Assembly: GCA_902625825.1 (NCBI GenBank)
Contig: CACOCL010000002.1
Location: 1 to 64,000, forward strand
Direction of reading: 5' to 3'
DNA from: an uncultured Pelagibacteraceae bacterium
Lineage (GTDB): Bacteria; Pseudomonadota; Alphaproteobacteria; Pelagibacterales; Pelagibacteraceae
DNA length: 64,000 nt
The translations under genes were made by a program, and so were the position numbers. Positions 16,192-23,162 of this stretch are shown one piece after another. The notes under the pieces were generated by a model that worked only from the letters and a program-made list of their open reading frames with translations, did not search any database and was not told where the DNA came from. The first letter of the stretch is position 1, and each line of letters starts with the position of its first letter.

Positions 16192-17394
16192 ATGTTTAAT
16201 AATTTAAGTTTAAAAGTAATTATATTTGGATTTATTTTTACATTTTTTTCTAGCTTTGGACAGAGTTTTTTTCTTGGTTTGTTTAATTCCAGTATACGTG
16301 AAACACTTTCTATTACACAGGGACAATTTGGATCAATTTACGCTTCAGCTACATTACTAAGTAGTTTTCTTTTAATTTGGGTTGGAAAAAAAATAGATGA
16401 TATTAATATATTTAAATTCGCTTTTTTTGTAACATTACTTCTTTCTTTTTCTTGTTATTTCTTCTCAAAAATTTCTTCTATAGTATTTTTATTTGTTGCA
16501 ATTTTTTTAATGAGGTTTTCAGGCCAAGGACTGATGTCTCATACTGCAACGACAACTATTTCAAGATATTTTACAAAATCTAGAGGAAAAGCTTTAAGCA
16601 CTTGTTGGTTTGGTTTATCAACAGCTGAATTTATTTTACCAGTATTAATTGTTTTTTTATTAACCATCACAACCTGGCAAAATATATGGATATTTATATC
16701 TTTATTAGTTTTAGTATTTTTACCGATTACATCCTTTTTCTTGATAAAAAAATTAAATTTTGAGTCAAGAGAGGAAACAAATGATGATGATCCTAAAAAT
16801 ATCAAACAGTGGAAAAGAGCTGAGGTAATTAAAGATTATAGATTTTATGTTGTATGTTTAAATATGCTAGCGATGCCATGGATTGCAACTGGTGTTTTTG
16901 TTTATCAATCATTTATAACAGAGTCAAAAGGGTGGGGTGAATTTGTAATTGCACAATCTTTCATGGTCTATTCAGTATTATCAGTAATTACTTTGTTGGT
17001 ATCTGGTTTTTTAATAGATAAATTTACTAGTAGAAAACTATTAATTTTCATGAATATTCCTTTGTTAATGTCAGCGTTGGTATTAATTTTTTTTGATATT
17101 CCTTTATCAGCATTTATTTTTTTAGGGCTTATTGGTGTTTCAAATGGTTTGGCTAATGTTTTGGGCTCTTCGACTTGGGCTGAAATTTATGGTGTTAAGT
17201 ATATTGGTTCGATTAAAGCTCTTACAACAGCCTTAATGGTTTTCTCAACTGCATTTGGAACAGCTTTATTTGGATTTTTAATTGATAAAGGGTTTTCACT
17301 TGATCAAATAGCATTGGTCTCTGTTTTTTATATCTCTCTATCTATTACTCTCTTATTTTTTACAAGAAATAAGCTAAATCCACTGTATATATAA
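16192..17394 (+). CDS. MFS transporter
   Basis: 400-residue inner-membrane protein with about 12 hydrophobic segments. A family-type cytoplasmic loop GKKIDD follows the second helix, and the central loop (about 195-210, ESREETNDDDPKN) is short and acidic. Similarity in style is to oxalate/formate- or organic-anion-type MFS carriers. The substrate is unknown; linkage to the 3-hydroxyisobutyrate dehydrogenase-like gene hints at a carboxylic acid. Divergent from that gene, 8 bp apart, so each promoter must lie within the other's coding region. Confidence 0.87.
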   Translation: MFNNLSLKVIIFGFIFTFFSSFGQSFFLGLFNSSIRETLSITQGQFGSIYASATLLSSFLLIWVGKKIDDINIFKFAFFVTLLLSFSCYFFSKISSIVFLFVAIFLMRFSGQGLMSHTATTTISRYFTKSRGKALSTCWFGLSTAEFILPVLIVFLLTITTWQNIWIFISLLVLVFLPITSFFLIKKLNFESREETNDDDPKNIKQWKRAEVIKDYRFYVVCLNMLAMPWIATGVFVYQSFITESKGWGEFVIAQSFMVYSVLSVITLLVSGFLIDKFTSRKLLIFMNIPLLMSALVLIFFDIPLSAFIFLGLIGVSNGLANVLGSSTWAEIYGVKYIGSIKALTTALMVFSTAFGTALFGFLIDKGFSLDQIALVSVFYISLSITLLFFTRNKLNPLYI

Positions 17395-17403
17395 AAAATC
17401 TCC

Positions 17404-17432
17404 TTGATTTTTTTTTGTTCACTGTGTAATTA
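17404..17432 (+). promoter_or_regulatory. rpoZ promoter
   Basis: TTGATT at 17404-17409 and TAATTA at 17427-17432 are separated by 17 bp. Transcription would begin about 7 nt after the -10, at or next to the rpoZ ATG (17439), so the mRNA is probably leaderless; no Shine-Dalgarno sequence is present. Confidence 0.5.
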
Positions 17433-17438
17433 CTCCGC

Positions 17439-17975
17439 ATGGCAAGAGTTACTGTTGAAGATTGTATAGATAAAGTAGATAGCCCTTATGAACTAGTTTT
17501 GGTTGCAAAAGAAAGAGCAACTCAACTTAATTCTGGCATTGAACCAACCTTAGATAGAGATAATGACAAAAATACTGTGATTGCCTTAAGAGAAATTGCA
17601 GAAGAAAATGTAAAAGTTCCAGAATTAACTGAAAGTGCTGTTTACAAATTAAGAAAACATGTTGAACAGGTCGATGAAAGCGCAGAGGCAGATGAAGATG
17701 TGGGTGATGATTTTGAGAGTTTATACAAAGGTGAAATTTCAAAAAGTGGAACGCCTATTTTACCATCTAAAAGAGCAAGAAAAGCTCCAGAAAAAATTCA
17801 AGTTTCAAAAGAGGATTTAGCAGAACTTTCACAAACAGCTCAACCAGATGTAGATGTACCTGAAACCAACGATGCAGAAACAGAAAATAGTGATGTTTCT
17901 TTAGAAGAAGTTTCTGAAAGTGAAAATCAAGAATCAAACATTCAAAATGATGATTCTGAAACTTCAAACTCTTAA
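17439..17975 (+). CDS. rpoZ: RNA polymerase omega subunit, long form with acidic tail
   Basis: Smallest RNA polymerase subunit, assisting beta-prime folding and assembly. Residues 1-65 are the conserved omega core ([20 protein letters not shown], then [10 protein letters not shown] and [12 protein letters not shown]). Usual alphaproteobacterial omegas are roughly 110-135 residues; this one is 178 because of a low-complexity, Glu/Asp/Ser-rich tail from about residue 80 on, interrupted by one basic patch [10 protein letters not shown]. The tail is probably disordered. Its role is unknown. Confidence 0.9.
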   Translation: MARVTVEDCIDKVDSPYELVLVAKERATQLNSGIEPTLDRDNDKNTVIALREIAEENVKVPELTESAVYKLRKHVEQVDESAEADEDVGDDFESLYKGEISKSGTPILPSKRARKAPEKIQVSKEDLAELSQTAQPDVDVPETNDAETENSDVSLEEVSESENQESNIQNDDSETSNS

Positions 17976-17999
17976 AAAAATATTATATAAACATTAATC

Positions 18000-18983
18000 A
18001 TGAACAGGAAAGTTTCAGTTGCTCCAATGATGGATTGCACAGATCGTCATGAACGTTACTTTTTAAGACTAATTTCCAAAAATACGCTTTTATACACTGA
18101 AATGATTGTTGATGAAGCAATTAGCAGGGGGGATAAAAAAAAATTATTAGAATTTAATATAAGTGAAAAACCAGTGGCATTACAATTAGGAGGGTCTTCA
18201 CCAAAACTTTTAGCTGAGGCATCAAAAATTGGAGAGGACTTTGGTTATGATGAGATAAATCTTAATTTAGGATGCCCAAGTAGAAAAGTAGAGAAAAATA
18301 AGTTTGGAGCTTGTTTAATGAAAGAACCAAAATTAGTAGCAGAATGTTTAGAAAAAATGCAATCTGCAACAAAGCTTCCAGTTACCATAAAAACTAGAAT
18401 TGGGTACGATGATGTCGAAGACTATGAAAATTTTTATAATTTTATATCAACTATAAGATCGACAGGGGTAAAGACTTTCATTATTCATGCTAGAAAAGCA
18501 ATGTTAGGAAAATTTACACCGAAACAAAATTTAAATATTCCCCCCTTAAAATATGATTACGCCTACAAATTAAAAAAAGATTTTCCTGACGATGAAATTA
18601 TAATTAATGGTGGCATAACCAGTATTAAAGAAATTAAAGGACATCTAGATAAAACAAATGGTGTTATGATTGGTAGAGCGGCATATCACACTCCATATTT
18701 TTTAGCAGAAATTGAAAAAGAAATTTTTAAAAATAATGACGTATTTTCAAGGCAACAGGTAATCGAAAAACTAATCCCTTACATTAAAGAAGAAACCAAG
18801 AAAGGTACAAGACTAAATCAAATAATGAGACACACTTTAGGTTTATTCCATGGCCAAACAGGAGCCGGTTTTTGGAAAAGATATTTAAGTGAAAATATGT
18901 GTGTAAGAGATGCTGATATAAAGAAAATTGATCACATCATGGATAAAATACAATATAAAAATCTAGAGGCAAGAGTAGGTTAA
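18000..18983 (+). CDS. dusA: tRNA-dihydrouridine synthase A
   Basis: FMN enzyme that reduces uridines in the tRNA D-loop. The 327-residue protein has SVAPMMDCTDRHERYFLRLI at 5-24, the DusA-specific NLGCPSRKVEKNKFGACLM with the catalytic cysteine near residue 105, TIKTRIGYDD and FIIHARKAMLGKFTPKQN, all diagnostic for DusA rather than DusB/C. It follows rpoZ by 24 bp. Confidence 0.94.
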   Translation: MNRKVSVAPMMDCTDRHERYFLRLISKNTLLYTEMIVDEAISRGDKKKLLEFNISEKPVALQLGGSSPKLLAEASKIGEDFGYDEINLNLGCPSRKVEKNKFGACLMKEPKLVAECLEKMQSATKLPVTIKTRIGYDDVEDYENFYNFISTIRSTGVKTFIIHARKAMLGKFTPKQNLNIPPLKYDYAYKLKKDFPDDEIIINGGITSIKEIKGHLDKTNGVMIGRAAYHTPYFLAEIEKEIFKNNDVFSRQQVIEKLIPYIKEETKKGTRLNQIMRHTLGLFHGQTGAGFWKRYLSENMCVRDADIKKIDHIMDKIQYKNLEARVG

Positions 18984-19032
18984 TCTGCTTAGTTCAATTC
19001 TATCAAACGATTATAGTTACATTATTCTACTA

Positions 19033-19818
19033 ATGGCGTTAACAGCAGTTGTTGTAGGATTTGTAGCTGGACTTTTTGGAATAGGAGGAGGATTAATTAC
19101 TGTTCCATTTCTTTATTATATTTTCGATAGTCAAGGACTTGACTCAAGATATTTAATGCATTTGGCTGTTGGAACTTCTTTTGCAATAATTATTCCTACA
19201 TCAATAGCATCAGTTTTGACTCATCATAAGTTCAAAGCTGTAGACTTTGATATCGTCAAAAGTTATGGAATTTTTGTAATCATAGGCGTGATAATAGGAA
19301 CAATATTTGCAGCAAGTCTAAAAACAAAGTCATTGGTCTTATTTTTTTCAATCGTGATTTTTATTTTAGGTATTTATTTATTGTTATTAAAAGAAAAAGA
19401 GAAAAATATAGTTATAAATATTAAGTTATATTTAAAAATTATATTAGGATTTATTGTAGGTTTTATCTCAGCTCCAATGGGAATAGGGGGAGCCATAATG
19501 AATGTTCCAATTTTAAAATTTTTTGGATATTCAATAAATAGGGCAATAGGAAGTGCTGCCGCTATAGGTTTTTTGATAGCTGTATTCGGAGCATTAGGAT
19601 TCTTAACGACTGGAAGTTATTTAAAAACAAATCTACCAATGAGCATCGGTTTTTTAAATATTCCAGCTTTTTTAATATTCATTCCAATTACAACATTTAT
19701 GGCTCGTATTGGTGCAAAGACAGTACATTCAATAGATAAAAATAGAATAAGTAAAATATTTGGAATTTTTTTATTAATTATTTCTATAAAATTTTTATTA
19801 GAATTTTTTAAATTGTGA
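19033..19818 (+). CDS. TauE/SafE-family sulfite/anion exporter-like permease
   Basis: 261-residue polytopic membrane protein with two halves, each carrying a GxGGG-type loop: GLFGIGGGLITVPFLYYIF near the N-terminus and SAPMGIGGAIMNVPIL in the middle. The family exports small organo-sulfur or carboxylate anions. The frame stays open upstream of this ATG as far as a TAG at 18978-18980 and encodes LLSSILSNDYSYIILL, which looks like the start of the first helix; a CTG at 18985 could be the true start. A hairpin begins at the stop codon. Confidence 0.85.
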   Translation: MALTAVVVGFVAGLFGIGGGLITVPFLYYIFDSQGLDSRYLMHLAVGTSFAIIIPTSIASVLTHHKFKAVDFDIVKSYGIFVIIGVIIGTIFAASLKTKSLVLFFSIVIFILGIYLLLLKEKEKNIVINIKLYLKIILGFIVGFISAPMGIGGAIMNVPILKFFGYSINRAIGSAAAIGFLIAVFGALGFLTTGSYLKTNLPMSIGFLNIPAFLIFIPITTFMARIGAKTVHSIDKNRISKIFGIFLLIISIKFLLEFFKL

Positions 19819-19852
19819 GGGTGGGGTGGCTTCAGTCTCCCTCTACCACCCT
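19818..19852 (+). terminator. Hairpin after the TauE-like gene
   Basis: AGGGTGG (19818-19824) pairs with CCACCCT (19846-19852) around a 21-nt loop, beginning at the last base of the stop codon. It is followed by A-rich rather than T-rich DNA, so it is not a canonical intrinsic terminator; it may act as an mRNA 3' stabiliser or a processing site. It is notably GC-rich for this genome. Confidence 0.5.
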
Positions 19853-19908
19853 AAAAATATTATAAGTGATTCTCTTTATCATTTAAAACTCGTAATAATT
19901 GAAATTTT

Positions 19909-20208
19909 CTAAGGTAATGGTTCTGGTTCTAAAACATCAGATACTTCTATATTATCAACAACATATGAGAATAAAATAACAGGCTCTTTATCTACATAAG
20001 TTATGTTTCTAGGAAAAGATATTGATCTTGAAAATTTACTAATTTTGCTAAATTCATTCATAATTTTACCTGAACCATAAGAAAGTGTTGCTTGATAAAC
20101 GCTTCCTGTCCTTGCACCTGCAATTACAGGTCCAAGTAGTGCTGAGCTATTAGCTACACAATTTGAGAGTAAAAAAAAACATAATAGGTAAAATAAATTT
20201 TTAGACAT
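19909..20208 (-). CDS. Small putative lipoprotein
   Basis: 99 residues from the ATG at 20208; an upstream extension to 20253 is unlikely because it would bury the signal peptide. MSKNLFYLLCFFLLSNC is a lipoprotein signal with lipobox LSNC. The mature part has GPVIAGARTGSVYQATLSYG followed by a short soluble tail rich in proline at its end (EPEPLP). No family is recognised. It is convergent with the TauE-like gene and divergent from the coiled-coil gene. Confidence 0.7.
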   Translation of the reverse strand: MSKNLFYLLCFFLLSNCVANSSALLGPVIAGARTGSVYQATLSYGSGKIMNEFSKISKFSRSISFPRNITYVDKEPVILFSYVVDNIEVSDVLEPEPLP

Positions 20209-20399
20209 AAAATATTTGAAGCTCGTATCAGATTCTCCGAAATTGTAATTCAAAAAATTTATAAAAAAAAATACACGCTTTAATTGAAATTTATAAAATT
20301 TGAAAAAATTTTTTAGTTTTTAAGGAATAATTCATTTTTTTAAACTCAATATAAACACAAGTAATATTTTTAAATAATTTAAAATTGTTAACATTTTGA

Positions 20400-21545
20400 A
20401 TGAGCCCTAAAAAAATTAATAAAAAAAAGAAATTGGGTTTTGAAAGTATAAAATCTTTAGTTCCTAAGAAAATAAATTTACCTAGCATAAATATAAATCC
20501 AATTGGTACGATTGAAGATACTAAAAATAAGATTAGTAATTTCTATGATAATTACAAAAAGGAGAAAGAAAAAGAAAAGAAAAGGTTAGAGAAAAAAAGA
20601 ATTTTAGATGAAAAAAAAGAATTACAAAAACAAAAAAAACAAGAACAACAAGAAAAAATAAGAAAGATTAGAGATGAAAAACGTCAGATTATTGCTCAAA
20701 AAAAATTGATTATAGATAATGAGAAGCAAATTAGAAAAAACGAGGAAAAAAGAAAAAAAATTGAGGCAAAAAGAATTAAAATAGAGCAACAAAAAATTAA
20801 AGATGAAGAAGCGAAAAAATTAAGAGAAGATGCTCAAAGACTTAAAGAAGAGGAGTTAAGATTAAAAATTTTAGAAAGACAAAGAGCGAGAGAGGAGAAG
20901 ATTAAAGCCAAGGAAGAGGCTATTAAGGCTAAGGAGCTTGAAGCTCAAAAAATAAGAGAAGAGAAAGAGAGAGAGAGACAAGAGCGAAATAGGCTTAAAG
21001 AAATTGAGAGGCAAAAAAGACTCGACGAAGAACAAAAAATTCGTGAAGCAGCTAGAAAACTTAAATATGAAGAAGAAAAATTAAGGGAAACTGAAAATAG
21101 GTTAAGACAATTAGAAATTGATAGACAACAGGAAATAGAGAGGCAACTTTTAAAAGAACAGGCAGATCAAAGAGCCAAAGAAGAAGAGCTTAAGCAAAAA
21201 GAGGATAAAATCAAAGCTGCTGAACAAGAAAGAATTTTAAAAGAAAAAGAAGAAAGAGAAAGAGCAGAAACTTTAAGAAAAGAAGAAGAACAACAAAAGA
21301 AATTAGAGGAAGAAAGAGCTATTGCCTTAAAACATAAGCAAGAGGAAGAGGATAGAATTAAAGAGGAAAATAGAAGAATTAAAGAATGGGAAGACAAATT
21401 TGATCAAGAACAAAAAAGGAAAGAAGACGAACTAATTAGAAAATTTTATAGTGATAATTCACTCGAAAAAAATATTGAAGATGACGAAAATCTAAAAAAA
21501 GACGAGAAAGTAAATGTGAATGAAAGTGATGATAATAAAAATTAA
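20400..21545 (+). CDS. Long Lys/Glu/Arg-rich coiled-coil protein
   Basis: 381 residues. Residues 1-55 are basic with a loop containing proline; from about 55 to 355 the chain is an almost uninterrupted run of charged heptads (K, E, R, Q, with I/L/A at core positions), predicting one long helix or coiled coil of roughly 45 nm. The tail is acidic. There is no signal peptide or membrane segment, so a cytoplasmic structural or scaffolding role is possible. The compositional bias makes similarity searches unreliable. No function is claimed. The minus-strand frame beneath it is an artefact of this bias. Confidence 0.8.
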   Translation: MSPKKINKKKKLGFESIKSLVPKKINLPSININPIGTIEDTKNKISNFYDNYKKEKEKEKKRLEKKRILDEKKELQKQKKQEQQEKIRKIRDEKRQIIAQKKLIIDNEKQIRKNEEKRKKIEAKRIKIEQQKIKDEEAKKLREDAQRLKEEELRLKILERQRAREEKIKAKEEAIKAKELEAQKIREEKERERQERNRLKEIERQKRLDEEQKIREAARKLKYEEEKLRETENRLRQLEIDRQQEIERQLLKEQADQRAKEEELKQKEDKIKAAEQERILKEKEERERAETLRKEEEQQKKLEEERAIALKHKQEEEDRIKEENRRIKEWEDKFDQEQKRKEDELIRKFYSDNSLEKNIEDDENLKKDEKVNVNESDDNKN

Positions 21546-21549
21546 TTAA

Positions 21550-23004
21550 TTAAATTTTTTGATCATACTTACCCACTTTTCCAGTTTTTTTAAGTAGCTG
21601 TTCTATAAATCTAAATATCTCTGTTTTTCTTTTATCTGAAGTAGGACTCTCAGTGACCACAACAAGAGAAGGTTTGTTAGAAGAAGCTCTTATAAGACCC
21701 CATGAACCATCTTCAAAAGAAAATCTAATACCATTCACTGTCAATATTTCTTTTATTTCTTGTTGATCTATTTTAATTTTTTCATTCTTGATTTTTTCAA
21801 TTTGTTGAATAATTTTTTCTACAACTTCATATTTTTCATTATCTTTACAAAAAGGCGCCATTGTAGGAGACTGGAAAGTCTTTGGAAGTTCATTAATTAA
21901 TTCGCTCATTCTTTTTTCTTGATTATCTAATAAATGACAAACTTGTATTGCGGAATTAATACCATCATCATATCCATAACCAATAGGTTGATTAAAAAAG
22001 AAGTGTCCACTCTTTTCAAAACCGGCTAATGCTTTCTCTGAATTGACTTTTCTTTTAATATGTGAATGTCCGGTCTTCCAATAAATTGTTTTAGATAAAT
22101 TCTCATTTAAAATTTTATCATTTTTAAAAAGCCCTGTTGACTTAACATCAACAATGAATTTAGAATTCTTATGTTTTTTTGATAAATTTCTCGCAATCAA
22201 TAATCCGATTTTATCTGAAAATATTTCGACACCATTATTATCAATTACTCCAACTCTATCTCCATCACCATCAAAACCAAATCCAATATCTGCATTATTC
22301 TCTATCACAGCCTTAGTAATTTCTTTAAGCATCTCTAAATCCTCTGGATTTGGATTATACTTTGGAAAATTCCAATCCAAATTACAATCTAATTCAATGA
22401 CCTCACAACCAATTTTTTTTAGGATTTCAGGAGCAAAAATTCCAGCAGTCCCATTTCCACATGCTACAATTGCTTTAATCTTTTTACTTAACTTTTTTTT
22501 ACTAGTTAGACTTTTTTTATAAATTTCTTGAAAATTTTTAATTTGTTTTTCTTCACCTTCACCTGTAATAAATTTTTCATTTAGTGTAATATCTTTTAGC
22601 TCTGTCATTTCTTCAGGAGCATGAGTTAATCCTTTCTTGATACCCATTTTAACGCCAGTCCATCCATTTTCATTATGACTAGCTGTGACCATTGCAATTG
22701 CATCAGCATCCAATTCAAATTGTGCAAAATATACCATAGGAGATAAGGATAACCCCACATCTTCAACAAAACACCCTGTTGAAACTAACCCTTTTTTTAA
22801 TGATTCTTTAATTTCCTCACTATAAGATCTGTAATCATGACCTACAATTACTCTTGGGTTTTTTTTATTAGTATGTTTAATTATTTGTGTGCCTAATCCC
22901 TTACCTAAATTAGTGATTCCCCTTGAGTTGATATCTTTCTCATAAACCCATCGTGCGTCATATTCTCTAAAACCATAAGGGTCAATTTTTATTGATTGAT
23001 TCAT
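21550..23004 (-). CDS. Phosphomannomutase/phosphoglucomutase
   Basis: 484-residue alpha-D-phosphohexomutase. TASHNENGWTGVK contains the phosphoserine that carries the transferred phosphate, FGFDGDGDRVGVID is the magnesium loop, and EKSGHFFF is the sugar-binding loop. It interconverts mannose- or glucose-6-P and -1-P for nucleotide-sugar synthesis (AlgC/ManB type). The stop is 4 bp from the convergent coiled-coil gene. Divergent from nrdA, with 158 bp of regulatory DNA between them. Confidence 0.92.
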   Translation of the reverse strand: MNQSIKIDPYGFREYDARWVYEKDINSRGITNLGKGLGTQIIKHTNKKNPRVIVGHDYRSYSEEIKESLKKGLVSTGCFVEDVGLSLSPMVYFAQFELDADAIAMVTASHNENGWTGVKMGIKKGLTHAPEEMTELKDITLNEKFITGEGEEKQIKNFQEIYKKSLTSKKKLSKKIKAIVACGNGTAGIFAPEILKKIGCEVIELDCNLDWNFPKYNPNPEDLEMLKEITKAVIENNADIGFGFDGDGDRVGVIDNNGVEIFSDKIGLLIARNLSKKHKNSKFIVDVKSTGLFKNDKILNENLSKTIYWKTGHSHIKRKVNSEKALAGFEKSGHFFFNQPIGYGYDDGINSAIQVCHLLDNQEKRMSELINELPKTFQSPTMAPFCKDNEKYEVVEKIIQQIEKIKNEKIKIDQQEIKEILTVNGIRFSFEDGSWGLIRASSNKPSLVVVTESPTSDKRKTEIFRFIEQLLKKTGKVGKYDQKI

Positions 23005-23081
23005 GCTGTTAATTACTTACATTTTTTTCATTTTTATAGTTGAATTTTTTTTATCTTGTTCTATAAATGTTCTATTGATTT

Positions 23082-23097
23082 ACTGATTATATAGTAT
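23082..23097 (+). promoter_or_regulatory. NrdR-like box 1
   Basis: ACTGATTATATAGTAT matches the known 16-bp NrdR palindrome ACACAATATATAGTGT at 12 of 16 positions, including the central TATATAGT. It lies 15 bp upstream of box 2, the spacing typical of NrdR box pairs (centres 31 bp apart). Confidence 0.7.
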
Positions 23098-23112
23098 ATT
23101 AATACTCAGCGT

Positions 23113-23128
23113 ACACAACATATAGTTG
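23113..23128 (+). promoter_or_regulatory. NrdR-like box 2
   Basis: ACACAACATATAGTTG matches the NrdR consensus at 13 of 16 positions. It overlaps the predicted -35 of nrdA, so a bound repressor would block RNA polymerase. With box 1 it forms a pair on the same face of the helix. Confidence 0.75.
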
Positions 23129-23153
23129 TTTTCGCTTAATAACTAATTATAAT
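23126..23153 (+). promoter_or_regulatory. nrdA promoter
   Basis: TTGTTT (23126-23131) and a perfect TATAAT (23148-23153) with a 16-bp spacer. Transcription would start about 23160, next to the ATG at 23163, implying a nearly leaderless nrdA mRNA; no Shine-Dalgarno is visible. Confidence 0.6.
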
Positions 23154-23162
23154 ACATAAAAT

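Noticed and set aside
20291-20488. Minus-strand open frame of 65 codons
   Set aside because: It overlaps the start of the coiled-coil gene and has no recognisable motif or ribosome-binding site; it is a by-product of A-rich sequence.
20560-21420. Apparent repeats of AAAGAAGAA-type sequence
   Set aside because: They are irregular and follow codon use for Lys/Glu heptads; no tandem DNA repeat unit was found.
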